Shown here piece after piece: positions 52,317 through 59,729 of a stretch of 59,729 nt of DNA. The notes below the pieces were generated by a model, which had not been told where the DNA came from, searched no databases, and was given only the letters and a program-made list of their open reading frames with translations. Both the position numbers and the translations under genes were made by a program. This stretch comes from Mangrovimicrobium sediminis (lineage in GTDB: Bacteria; Pseudomonadota; Gammaproteobacteria; Pseudomonadales; Halieaceae). The DNA lies in contig NZ_SRLE01000010.1 in assembly GCF_004745945.1 (NCBI RefSeq), positions 1 through 59,729 of the forward strand. The letters are read 5' to 3'. The first letter of the stretch is position 1, and each line of letters starts with the position of its first letter.

Positions 52317-52712
52317 ATGTCGTCGGTATTCACGCACAAGGTCCAGATCTACTACGAGGACACGGACCACTCCGGCGTGGTCTACCACGCCAACTACCTG
52401 AAGTACTTCGAACGCGCGCGCGAGCACATTATCGACGGTGCCGTGCTGGCCGCGGTGTGGCGCGACCGCGGGGTCGGCTTCGTGGTCTACAAGGCGAGCC
52501 TGACCTACGCGGACGGCGTACAGTTCGGCGAGGTGTGCGAAGTGCGTACCACCGTGCGCCAGGACGGCAATTTCCGCACGATCTGGGAGCACGAGTTCTG
52601 GCGACCGGCGGGCGCGAAAGCCGCCGTCACCGCGCAAGTGGAACTGGTCTGCGTAGACCAGGCCAAGGACATCGTGCCCACGCCGCAGGAGTTCCTGGCC
52701 TGTATCGGGTGA
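52317..52712 (+). CDS. YbgC/4-hydroxybenzoyl-CoA-type thioesterase
   Basis: The ATG at 52317 gives 131 residues, the normal hotdog size. The active-site pattern Y-Y-E-D-T-D-H-S-G-V-V-Y-H-A-N-Y-L-K-Y-F-E-R-A-R has the catalytic Asp in E-D-T-D-H, as in YbgC and 4-hydroxybenzoyl-CoA thioesterases. It would release a free acid from an acyl-CoA formed by this pathway. It is the last gene of the operon, 94 bases after the beta-lactamase-fold gene, with only a weak ribosome site. Confidence 0.85.
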   Translation: MSSVFTHKVQIYYEDTDHSGVVYHANYLKYFERAREHIIDGAVLAAVWRDRGVGFVVYKASLTYADGVQFGEVCEVRTTVRQDGNFRTIWEHEFWRPAGAKAAVTAQVELVCVDQAKDIVPTPQEFLACIG

Positions 52713-52809
52713 CGGCGTGTGAACTAACTACCGGACTCCACTGGCACCAGGCCAAAGTGCGAACCCAGTCGTAACATAGGCACTACTGGTACGGCTCGTA
52801 GGAATGATA

Positions 52810-53700
52810 TCAACGGTGCTCGTTTGCGCGACGCTCACGCCAGCGGCGCAGGCGGCGTCTCAGGCTCACGACAACAGCCCGCCCCAGCGCCGCGGGGTTC
52901 CAGTGGTTGCGGATGGCAGCAAACTCCCTCTGCTCCTCCAACTCGATACCCAGCGCCTCCTGCACACGCCGCCAGTGGGCGATACGCGTCGGCGTATCCT
53001 GCAGCGTATCGATCGTCCTCTGCCCCCCTTTTTGCGCATTGCGCGGGTTAATGCAGGGCACCGCGTCGACAATCGCCATCCTGCCTTCACGCTGCGCACC
53101 CAGATGGTGGGCAAACCAGAAGTCCACGCCCCACCCCACCACGCTCGGGTCGTAGACTTCCATGAAGGCGTCCAGTTTCTCGCGACGGAACAGCGGACAG
53201 GTGACCTCGACGAAATTGGTATAGCGCAAAAAGGACAACGGCTGTTCACGCGTGATCTCGTGGCTGACCTTGCCGCGGGAATCGAAGGCCGGTTGCAGCA
53301 CCCACAGGTCGTGTCCTTCCAGCAGGCCGAAAAGCCGTGCGATCTGCCTGCCACTGAGCGCGATATCGTCGTCGAGGACAAACACTGCCCGGTAGTGCGC
53401 AAGCAGTTCGCGCCAGTGCTGGTAGATGAAATGCAGGTTCGGGAATTTCCCACCGCGGCGCGACAGGCTGTAATCGCTGATCTCCCGGTAGGGATTCTCG
53501 CCCTCGCCGTAGTAGCAGGTCCACAGGTCGAAGTTGCGCCGCCCCTTGAGCCAGGTGTTCACCTGCGCCTGGTCGCCCACCGAGGAAAACACCAGGTAAT
53601 CAGAGCGCGGCTGCGCAAGAGCTGTCGTCAGGGCGGGGAGCGTCATAGCGACTGACGCATCGCTGGCGGTTGCGAGTCCAGGAATACCACCGCTGTTCAC
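52810..53700 (-). CDS. DUF707-like glycosyltransferase-fold protein
   Basis: This 296-residue protein starts at a GTG that overlaps the stop of the upstream FkbM gene by four bases. Its pattern L-V-F-S-S-V-G-D, F-D-L-W-T-C-Y-Y-G-E, R-R-G-G-K-F-P-N-L, and the acidic F-V-L-D-D-D-I-A-L near residue 108 match DUF707, with the D-D-D run in the position of the metal/nucleotide-sugar motif of GT-A glycosyltransferases. An internal Met (M19) could also start translation but lacks a ribosome site. It probably glycosylates a surface polysaccharide with its neighbour. Confidence 0.72.
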   Translation of the reverse strand: MNSGGIPGLATASDASVAMTLPALTTALAQPRSDYLVFSSVGDQAQVNTWLKGRRNFDLWTCYYGEGENPYREISDYSLSRRGGKFPNLHFIYQHWRELLAHYRAVFVLDDDIALSGRQIARLFGLLEGHDLWVLQPAFDSRGKVSHEITREQPLSFLRYTNFVEVTCPLFRREKLDAFMEVYDPSVVGWGVDFWFAHHLGAQREGRMAIVDAVPCINPRNAQKGGQRTIDTLQDTPTRIAHWRRVQEALGIELEEQREFAAIRNHWNPAALGRAVVVSLRRRLRRWRERRANEHR

Positions 53701-54449
53701 GCCGGGGTGCTATCCCTGAAAGCCTCACTCAACCTGCGCGAAATGAACACCGGGTTCACGCGCCGCAAGTGGGGCGCCCGGGTTGGCCACTCGTTCACTT
53801 GCTCGTAGAGCGCAAAGAGATAGTAGTCGCGAGCCTCGAGGAAAGCCTTGAGTTCCTCCAGCGGGACGTGGGTGGTATTGCCGGGGTTCATTCCCGCCTC
53901 AACCTGTACAAGATCTACTGTCTGCCCAGTGAGGCAGTGCACTGACCCGCGCAGCACATCGAGGTCACTACCCTCGGTGTCGATCTTCAGGTAGTGAATG
54001 CGATCGATCGCGCGCTGCGCACAGAAGCGGTCCAGGGTGTCGATGCTGACGGACTGGGTAGCCGGGCCGTCACTGTCGGCTGCCTCCGGCGAGCGCAGGT
54101 AGTGTTGCTCGGAGGGGCCGGCGAGCACCATCTCGCCCTCCCCCGGTTCCGCGCCCAGGGCAAATTCGAGACACTCTACGCGAGGTTCGTCCGCAAAGCG
54201 CTCGCGCAGGCGCCGCTGCGTCGTCGCCACCGGCTCGAAGCAGTAGATCTGCGCCGCAGGGAAGCGGTTCAGAAAACCGCGCGCCGACTGTCCGGTGTTC
54301 GCACCGACATCGACTATCACGCGGGGCTCGTAGCCTGGGAGCGCGGCCTGTATATCCACGGCGAAATCGACACCGCGCGGCAACCGGCGATAGATCCGGG
54401 TGCGGGTCGTTTGCTCCAGCAGTTTTTTCAGGCGGGACTTGAGTCGCAC
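53697..54449 (-). CDS. FkbM-family methyltransferase
   Basis: The 250-residue protein has the SAM-binding loop I-V-D-V-G-A-N-T-G-Q-S near residue 48 and the FkbM pattern Y-C-F-E-P-V-A near 70, V-S-I-D-T-L-D near 148 and L-K-I-D-T-E-G-S-D near 166. FkbM enzymes O-methylate sugars or polyketides; coupling to a glycosyltransferase-like gene points to methylation of a surface glycan. It is the upstream gene of the pair. Confidence 0.9.
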   Translation of the reverse strand: MRLKSRLKKLLEQTTRTRIYRRLPRGVDFAVDIQAALPGYEPRVIVDVGANTGQSARGFLNRFPAAQIYCFEPVATTQRRLRERFADEPRVECLEFALGAEPGEGEMVLAGPSEQHYLRSPEAADSDGPATQSVSIDTLDRFCAQRAIDRIHYLKIDTEGSDLDVLRGSVHCLTGQTVDLVQVEAGMNPGNTTHVPLEELKAFLEARDYYLFALYEQVNEWPTRAPHLRRVNPVFISRRLSEAFRDSTPA

Positions 54450-54569
54450 CGGGCAGGCTCACGGATTTGGGACGGGGCATCTATATAGCACGAACAGTAC
54501 CATTATCAACATGGCCCAGGCGGGGCCATATTTGCTCTGTGCTGCAGAGCTTTTTAACGCGACACCAAC

Positions 54570-54989
54570 TCAGGCGTCGTGCTCGAGCCGCTTACCCATA
54601 CCGACGACCTCATCCTGCCCATAACCGATGGCCGCGTAGAAGGCGATCACCGCCAGGTTACTGGTACGCACCTGCAAATTTATTTTCGGGCAACCTTTCT
54701 CGCGCAAACGCGTCTCGATGGCGCGCATGATGGCTTCCCCATACCCCTTGCGCCGGGAATCCGGGTGGACGGCGAGGTAGTTGATCCAGCCGCGATGGCC
54801 CTCGTAGCCGCCCATGACCGAACCGACGATCGTGCCGTCCTCTATGCCCACAAGGAACAGGTCCCGATCCACCTTGAGCTTGCGGTCGATATCCTTGTCG
54901 GGGTTATTCTGCGGAACAACAAGCCCACAACTCCGCCACAAGTCGATGACTGCGGTCCTGTCGTGTTCTTCGAAGGGGCGAATATTCAT
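54570..54989 (-). CDS. GNAT-family N-acetyltransferase (YpeA-like)
   Basis: The ATG at 54989 gives 139 residues. The acetyl-CoA loop reads H-P-D-S-R-R-K-G-Y-G near residues 76-85 and the C-terminal segment N-L-A-V-I-A-F-Y-A-A-I-G-Y near 111-123, closely resembling E. coli YpeA. The frame continues upstream but the preferred start matches family length. The substrate is unknown. It is a singleton gene at the start of the accessory right end. Confidence 0.88.
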   Translation of the reverse strand: MNIRPFEEHDRTAVIDLWRSCGLVVPQNNPDKDIDRKLKVDRDLFLVGIEDGTIVGSVMGGYEGHRGWINYLAVHPDSRRKGYGEAIMRAIETRLREKGCPKINLQVRTSNLAVIAFYAAIGYGQDEVVGMGKRLEHDA

Positions 54990-55141
54990 CGTTATAGCCA
55001 GCGAGTGAGCGCGATAGTTGCCAGCCGAAGATGCAGCGAAAAGTACAGGACCCGCTGTGCAACGCACAGCGCTCCCGTCATCGCAACGAAGACAGCTCAG
55101 TGACCTGCGAAGCTACAATGCGTGCGCCGGCATACAGCGGG

Positions 55142-55597
55142 CTATTGAAGATCGCGTATTCTGTGCGTGATCTCATCATCGGCAATGGATAGATCGTAAT
55201 CTATCGCGATCGTCACCGGGTATCCCAAATCGGGGTTATAGACCACCTCAAGGCTGGCAACGGGCTCGTCGATGGCCTGCTGCACGAGAGCGAAGAAATC
55301 CTCGATGGTGTTCAGGTCAAACAGGCTCAACTCAGTCAGGTACGTGCCGCTCGGCGTGTAGAAAGCAGAAGTGACCTGGCCCTCGGTGACAGTGACCACA
55401 AGGTCCTCCTCCGGGGGACAGAAACACAGCCGGGAATAGATATAGGTGTAACTGTCCACGGCCGCCTCGCTCCACAGCTTCTCGGCCTGGTTCAGCGCCT
55501 TCTGCTCTGCGCTGACGTTATTGTTGTTGGAATCATCGCAACCCAACAGCGTGAAGGCGAGCAGTGGAGGCAGGAGGTACTGGCTGGCAATTTTCAT
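55142..55597 (-). CDS. small lipoprotein, DUF6174-like
   Basis: The ATG at 55597 gives 151 residues with a lipoprotein leader (T-L-L-G-C, Cys20) and an Asn-rich stretch right after it. The motif Y-T-Y-I-Y-S-R-L-C-F-C-P-P with paired cysteines and the Y-N-P-D-L-G-Y-P-V-T-I-A-I-D-Y-D ending are typical of DUF6174. The function of the family is unknown. Its upstream frame extension is Cys/Arg-rich and not credible. Confidence 0.72.
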   Translation of the reverse strand: MKIASQYLLPPLLAFTLLGCDDSNNNNVSAEQKALNQAEKLWSEAAVDSYTYIYSRLCFCPPEEDLVVTVTEGQVTSAFYTPSGTYLTELSLFDLNTIEDFFALVQQAIDEPVASLEVVYNPDLGYPVTIAIDYDLSIADDEITHRIRDLQ

Positions 55598-55643
55598 GCG
55601 GGATCCCTTCTTCTCATAGCCTGGGTATACGGACCAACATTGG

Positions 55644-56180
55644 TCACCGGTGTATATGTAGATTAAAGCTGTCCGCATCGAGACTGTACAAATCCAATAC
55701 GTCCTGCGAATCCGCGAGTGAATACGGCGACACGTACGCAAACCCGAGCGCTATCAGTGCCCGGATAGATCGAGTGTTTTCCGGCACTGTAATTGCCGCA
55801 ACCCGTTCGACCTTGAGTGTATCAAAGGCATGTTGCAGGCATGCAATCGATGCTTCGCGGGCGAAGCCGTTTCCCCAGGTTGTAGGCAGGAAGGCAAAAC
55901 CAAGGTCGATATCTGCAAGCCCCTCCCTGCGCAGCAATCCACACAGGCCCAGAGAGCGCGCTGACGCCTTTGATTCTACAAGCCAGAGTCCGTGACCGTG
56001 CGTCCTGTACATGCTGCGAATTCGGGTGTCGATGTAGTCTGCCGCCTGCTGTTCCGAACGAACATCGTGCTGGGTGATGAACGCCTTCCAGGCTGGCTGG
56101 TTAATCAGTTCGAGCATGAAGGGAGCGTCGGCGAGTTCGACTTCGCGCAGCTTTAACCGATCGGTTTGCAATGTCGTCAT
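55644..56180 (-). CDS. RimJ/RimL-type GNAT acetyltransferase
   Basis: This 178-residue protein starts T-D-R-L-K-L-R-E and has the acetyl-CoA region W-G-N-G-F-A-R-E-A near residues 101-109 and E-N-T-R-S-I-R-A-L-I-A-L-G-F near 135-148. Members acetylate ribosomal proteins or small amines. It lies 46 bases upstream of the lipoprotein gene and 18 bases downstream of the GrpB-like gene, on the same strand. Confidence 0.9.
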   Translation of the reverse strand: MTTLQTDRLKLREVELADAPFMLELINQPAWKAFITQHDVRSEQQAADYIDTRIRSMYRTHGHGLWLVESKASARSLGLCGLLRREGLADIDLGFAFLPTTWGNGFAREASIACLQHAFDTLKVERVAAITVPENTRSIRALIALGFAYVSPYSLADSQDVLDLYSLDADSFNLHIHR

Positions 56181-56198
56181 GCTACTTACTCCGCATGG

Positions 56199-56714
56199 CT
56201 AACCATCGTTTGGCTGCGCACGAGCGCCATGCCACGCCGTCACCTGGCTGAGTATACGCTCTACAAAAGCGGCCTTGGCGGCGCGATAGTCTTCCATCGA
56301 GCCCGATTGAGCGGAGCGCTTAATGGCATTGTACTCCTGAAGCAGGGCTGAGTTGGCTACCAGTGCCTGGCGAAAAGCCAGGAACCCACATTTGGAGTCG
56401 TCCTGTGCTACCAACTGGACGCCGTAGTCGCAGCCATGGTGGCAACCGCTGTAGCTGGTGAAACCTTCCTCGGGCGCCATATCAGGGTTGTGAGAAAAAA
56501 CCTCATCGAGAGAGCGCCTGGCATCGGCGTACCGGTTGTGCTCGGCGACTACCAGAATATCCACATCGCCCTTGGTCAGCGCACCGGGAATAGATGAGCT
56601 GCCGATATGGTGGATGGACGCATCCGGCAAAAGCGCTGTGCACCGTGCTATGAGTTGTTCCGCGGTGGAATCAATTTGTAGCTGGATGTCTTCAATTTTG
56701 TATAGCTCGATCAA
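56199..56714 (-). CDS. GrpB-family (UPF0157) nucleotidyltransferase-fold protein
   Basis: This 171-residue protein has the GrpB signature H-I-G-S-S-S-I-P-G near residues 36-44 and K-G-D-V-D-I-L-V-V just after, the GS and DxD features of a nucleotidyltransferase fold. The chain ends with an Ala/Glu-rich helix. Its activity is unknown. Together with the GNAT and lipoprotein genes it forms a minus-strand row of small unrelated genes. Confidence 0.88.
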   Translation of the reverse strand: MIELYKIEDIQLQIDSTAEQLIARCTALLPDASIHHIGSSSIPGALTKGDVDILVVAEHNRYADARRSLDEVFSHNPDMAPEEGFTSYSGCHHGCDYGVQLVAQDDSKCGFLAFRQALVANSALLQEYNAIKRSAQSGSMEDYRAAKAAFVERILSQVTAWHGARAQPNDG

Positions 56715-57125
56715 CTGAGTACTCGCTTACATGTTTGTGGTCGTTAGCCATATGGTTACAGGGTCACGCCGATAAGGCGAGAAATTCGAAGATCTTCACC
56801 GGACCCGCCTTCCACAACAATCCAGGATGATGTTCTCCGTAGTCGGAAGTAGTGATCTGCGCGCTACGACGAGTTGAACGATACACCTCATTGCGTACCT
56901 TCGGCCCTAAAGTTTGCGGTAAATCGGCCGATAGGCCCACGAGCAGGAGAGAGTGTGTATCGACGCCCAGAAGTCACCGGGAAGGAACATCGTGGACGGT
57001 ATCTCGCGTCTCGAAAGTGCTCTTGGACATATACCCGGCCCCGGTGTGCCGAACAACAACATTTTCATTTCCTGCCAATTTCACTATTCGCCGTACACTG
57101 TACATCTATCCTGGAGACGTCACAG
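56715..57125. other. gap between GrpB-like and CZB genes, no gene seen
   Basis: The 411 bases are of ordinary base composition with no credible open frame. A GGAG ribosome site precedes the CZB gene. GCCGATAAGGC and ATCGGCCGATAG give short symmetrical patches, but no longer structure is visible. Confidence 0.5.
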
Positions 57126-57488
57126 ATGAGCATTCATGAAGAAATTCCCAAGGCGGTCGCCGCTCACGGTAAATGGAAATCCAAACTGAGGGCAGCGATA
57201 GACACCGGCGAGGCAGAGTCGACTCCGGAAAAAGTGAAGATGGACAACAATTGTTCGTTCGGCATTTGGTTGCATGAACGCATTGATGACCAACATCGTG
57301 GCAGCCCCTTTTACCGGGACGTCCTTCAACTACATGCCGACTTCCATAAAGAAGCAGGATCAATTCTGGAGCTCGCACTAAACGGTGACAAGGACGAGGC
57401 AAATAAGAGAATCGGCCTGGGATCAAACTTCTCTTCAATCTCGGCTCAACTTACGAACAAGATGACAGAGTGGAAGGAATCACTATAG
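57126..57488 (+). CDS. stand-alone CZB (chemoreceptor zinc-binding) domain protein
   Basis: The ATG at 57126 (GGAG upstream) gives 120 residues. The CZB zinc site is visible: His in A-A-H-G-K-W near residue 14, Cys43 in N-N-C-S-F-G-I-W-L, and two His in L-Q-L-H-A-D-F-H near 70-74. The length and motif match a single CZB domain without a chemoreceptor or diguanylate cyclase partner in the same chain. It may be a soluble sensor of zinc or hypochlorous acid acting on a partner elsewhere. Confidence 0.87.
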   Translation: MSIHEEIPKAVAAHGKWKSKLRAAIDTGEAESTPEKVKMDNNCSFGIWLHERIDDQHRGSPFYRDVLQLHADFHKEAGSILELALNGDKDEANKRIGLGSNFSSISAQLTNKMTEWKESL

Positions 57489-57864
57489 GCAGAGCTCCAC
57501 GCGGTGGAGTGGCGCTGGCCTGACCCGTCTAGTGGCTATATAGACGCCGCATAAAACCAGGTTCGCTTTTTCCCATATTCTGGAAAGAGCGAACCACTGC
57601 GCTTTTCAATATCAACCGCGACTGCTGATTTTCTGGCCGCAAAATGCGTTGTGATTGCTGGACGTCCATCAGACACGCGATTGGTTCTGAGAAGCGCTTC
57701 CGAATAAACGCCCGCTCCCAATCACGAGTGAATGCACTGATTTCGAACCTTGCCAGATCAGGCGACTAAAGTGCTTCTCCTGGACATAGCACCTCGCTTC
57801 ACCGGCAGTAAAAAGTGAAGCGCTAAGCCACGGTATATTTTCCCAGTCCGAGTGAACGAGGTTG
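57489..57864. other. gap between CZB and acyltransferase genes
   Basis: A CTCCAC-GCG-GTGGAG hairpin lies 7 bases after the CZB stop. Two small minus-strand frames (ending at 57536 and 57669) exist but have no family, one starting at TTG; I do not call them genes. The stretch looks like decayed coding or plain spacer. Confidence 0.45.
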
Positions 57865-58917
57865 TTAGTCAACTTGAGCTCTCTTATGGATAACGATCTT
57901 TTTACTAAGGCTTATACTCCAACGCTCAAATAGCCACCAAAACACAAATGCGAAACCTATACAGGCAGAAGTTGACACCAACAACGCTATGAACTCCGCC
58001 ATTAATGAATGGCCAATTACACGGTAAACCACAAAATAGCTTGCGCCTGTAATTGGGTTGTGCGTGAGATACAGGCTATATGATATTGCCCCTAAAAACT
58101 GAAGCCAGCGCCAATTCGCCGCTTCAATTTTCCCAGCATTCGCCAAGGTATGAACGAACAGAGCCGTAAGTCCTGCTGCCATACCGAAATCTGACTTATA
58201 TACATAAGAGGAAGCTACAATAACTGCTGAGTACGCATAGAAATAGCCACCAGGGATTCGTTTTCTCCATGACCAATACGCAAAAACGCCGATTAGAAAT
58301 GCATGCCAATGCGGGAGAAATAGCCCGGGGTGGATATTGCTCACCACGATTCTAAGCGGCCACAACAAAGAAACAATTGCCGCCACCAAAAACACAAACA
58401 TTCCACCATGGTGTAGGTACTGATCGATGCGCTTGGCACACAGGAATAGAAAGACGAATACCAGATAAAACTGAATTTCCAGGCACAAAGTCCAATAGAT
58501 CACGTTTATATGCTCCATGCCAAGAATGCCCTGGGCATAAAACAAATGAGCAATAATTTCCTGATAGCCGGGCCACTCCATGGCCTCATTCTGTACCGTC
58601 GCAGATAGCCATGTCATGCCAACAACCAGGACTATTGACCCCCAGTAAGGTGGATCCAGGCGAATCGACCTCCTGACCGCAAATCTCAAGATGTATTTTC
58701 CATCCACTTCATCTTTAGTTATGGAGTGCGCTATAACAAAACCACTTATAACAAAGAATATTGGAACTCCGGCATCACCCCATTCGAATATGAAAAGAAC
58801 AAGAAAATGGGGTAGTAACTCTGTCAATTGTGGAAGATGGCCACCCTCGTAGGCATGAAAAAAGACTACCCACAGAGCAGCTACCCCTCGTAGCGCATCG
58901 ATCAAATGAAATCGCAT
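57865..58917 (-). CDS. acyltransferase 3 family (OafA/YrhL) membrane protein
   Basis: This 350-residue protein has about ten membrane helices. Family signs are D-A-L-R-G-V-A-A-L-W-V-V-F-F-H-A at residues 6-21, with the catalytic His in F-F-H, G-V-P-I-F-F-V-I-S-G-F-V near 55 and the R-S-I-R-L-D-P-P-Y-W segment near 90. Members O-acylate surface polysaccharides. The gene is visibly AT-richer than those to its left and uses different codons, so it was probably acquired. Confidence 0.93.
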   Translation of the reverse strand: MRFHLIDALRGVAALWVVFFHAYEGGHLPQLTELLPHFLVLFIFEWGDAGVPIFFVISGFVIAHSITKDEVDGKYILRFAVRRSIRLDPPYWGSIVLVVGMTWLSATVQNEAMEWPGYQEIIAHLFYAQGILGMEHINVIYWTLCLEIQFYLVFVFLFLCAKRIDQYLHHGGMFVFLVAAIVSLLWPLRIVVSNIHPGLFLPHWHAFLIGVFAYWSWRKRIPGGYFYAYSAVIVASSYVYKSDFGMAAGLTALFVHTLANAGKIEAANWRWLQFLGAISYSLYLTHNPITGASYFVVYRVIGHSLMAEFIALLVSTSACIGFAFVFWWLFERWSISLSKKIVIHKRAQVD

Positions 58918-59018
58918 TTCGATACCTTATTACCCTTGGCCAACGCTTCAAGCAGGGGCCATATTTTCGAGTACCGGCGCGGGACGCCACACTTCACACC
59001 GTAGAAACGGACACGCGA

Positions 59019-59205
59019 TTAGGCCGTGATATTCTGGTAGTCGACTGAAGTCAGTCGTCCATCCCGGAGTACCGCTTCTCCTGGTTTAAGGAGCCACCGA
59101 TGAACTGGAAAAGTGCGCTTCGGAGCACCTTTTCGGTGGCAAAGCGCGGCCCCCGGACCAACTCCGCTTTTGACTCTGTTAGAACGATTCCATAGCCGCA
59201 TCGTC
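59019..59205 (-). pseudogene. IS3-family transposase (OrfB) C-terminal remnant, frameshifted
   Basis: The minus strand reads D-D-A-A-M-E-S-F (59182-59205), then in a second frame K-A-E-L-V-R-G-P-R-F-A-T-E, R-S-A-L-F-Q-F-I and E-K-R-Y-S-G, then in a third frame R-L-T-S-V-D-Y. In order these match the IS3-family DDE end: C-x-D-N-A-A-M-E-S-F, K-x-E-L-V-x-x-R-F-A-T, R-R-H-S-x-L-G-Y-L-T-P-V-D-Y. Two frame changes (near 59180 and 59053) and the missing first Asp regions show a dead fragment. Confidence 0.75.
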
Positions 59206-59566
59206 TGCGCAATGGCCCAGATGGTTGTAGATCCGTTGTGGTCCATGTCTCACGAGTCGGCCCTGGATCACGTATGCCAGGGACTCGATATTCAAATCTG
59301 TCAAGGACCAACCCAGGCGTAGGTTAGCCCCGCGAAAAGGGGAAGCTTCAAGGAGGGGGAACATACGAAGCCAATCGACTACCCCACAGCGAGCGGCTCG
59401 CGCTGCGGACTTCCAGGAGGCGTTTCAGAAAGCGCGACAGCGCGATGGGGTAGCTACCTAACTCCTTCGCTGCATCTTTGACTTTTACTTCAGAGTACTT
59501 GGACAGAAGCGATGCCTAGACCTAGCACTCATTGCTTTGCGGCCAGGTCTTTCTAGGTCGGGTATA

Positions 59567-59636
59567 GCTTGGCTTGGCTTGGTTTGGCTTGGCTTGACTT
59601 GGATTGGATTGGCTTGGCTTGGCTTGGCTTGGCTTT
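59567..59636. repeat. 14-unit pentanucleotide tandem repeat (GCTTG)n
   Basis: Fourteen five-base units, nine of them exactly GCTTG and the rest GTTTG, ACTTG, GATTG, GATTG and GCTTT. It is a simple sequence repeat prone to slippage. It is not inside a recognisable gene. Confidence 0.92.
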
Positions 59637-59729
59637 GCGAAAATCCTAGTTAAATTGTGGTACTCGCACTAACCGATGACTCAACGTTCTCACTGTCTTG
59701 ACTTGTTATGGTCTTGTATTTACACCAAT

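Larger units (their letters stand above)
58918..59729. other. right-end non-coding stretch with mobile remnant and microsatellite
   Basis: No intact gene is seen in these 812 bases. They hold a frameshifted IS3-type transposase fragment (59019-59205) and a pentanucleotide tandem repeat (59567-59636), each listed separately. Composition is lower in GC than the left of the window. Confidence 0.65.

Noticed and set aside
54450-57530. Integron cassette array
   Set aside because: The row of small unrelated genes looked like cassettes, but I could not find paired attC-type cores (GTTRRRY/RYYYAAC) between them nor an integrase.
57536-57872. Two small minus-strand frames of 61 and 67 codons between CZB and acyltransferase genes
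   Set aside because: No recognisable family, no good ribosome sites, and one begins with TTG inside the end of the acyltransferase gene.

Overview
The window is about 60 kb of GC-rich bacterial chromosome. Family content (TonB-dependent receptor, SpeD/SpeE polyamine synthesis, a LiuR-controlled carboxylase, MarR/TetR/AraC-era catabolic regulation, many acyl-CoA and short-chain dehydrogenase enzymes, three sulfotransferase-fold proteins) fits a marine heterotrophic gammaproteobacterium. Halieaceae or a related Cellvibrionales family is my best guess, but this is an inference from gene content only. I saw no rRNA, tRNA, CRISPR array or phage block.

Left part (0-19 kb): a TPM-domain pair; a minus-strand operon of alpha/beta hydrolase, VOC protein and AidB-like acyl-CoA dehydrogenase with a divergent TetR regulator; a lipoprotein hydrolase; a PpiC/HupE/DUF3604 envelope operon divergent from an AAHS-type MFS transporter; an OmpR-type two-component pair; overlapping speD-speE; a TPR-sulfotransferase; and a large TonB-dependent receptor.

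Middle (19-34 kb): a MAPEG protein, then almost 1 kb without a credible gene that is packed with nested inverted repeats (19.88-20.66 kb). An aldehyde dehydrogenase and an AraC-type regulator diverge around six tandem 22-bp repeats (22.37-22.50 kb). A zinc alcohol dehydrogenase, sulfotransferase and DUF1214-like protein form an operon. AzlCD, a prolyl-oligopeptidase lipoprotein, a second stand-alone sulfotransferase and a repeat-containing exported protein follow.

Catabolic part (34-53 kb): an acyl-CoA ligase diverges from a six-gene operon (SDR, cytochrome P450, SDR, dienelactone hydrolase, two-hotdog dehydratase, HSD17B4-like SDR). After a Pmp3/BrkB envelope pair with a sigma-54-like promoter comes a shortened leucine/isovalerate operon (liuR-liuB-liuD, without liuA, liuC or liuE). 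A further operon encodes a luciferase-like flavin monooxygenase, a ketosteroid-dehydrogenase-like flavoprotein, a flavodiiron-like metallo-beta-lactamase-fold protein and a YbgC-type thioesterase. Together these look like oxidation, CoA activation, ring or side-chain desaturation, hydration and thiolytic/hydrolytic steps for a cyclic or branched carboxylic acid such as a steroid or terpenoid; the substrate is not shown by the sequence.

Right end (53-59.7 kb): a glycosyltransferase-like DUF707 gene coupled to an FkbM methyltransferase, followed by small singleton genes (two GNAT acetyltransferases, a DUF6174-like lipoprotein, a GrpB protein, a stand-alone CZB zinc protein), an AT-richer acyltransferase, a frameshifted IS3-family transposase remnant and a 14-unit pentanucleotide repeat. 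The composition shift, large gene gaps and mobile remnant suggest an acquired, decaying accessory region.
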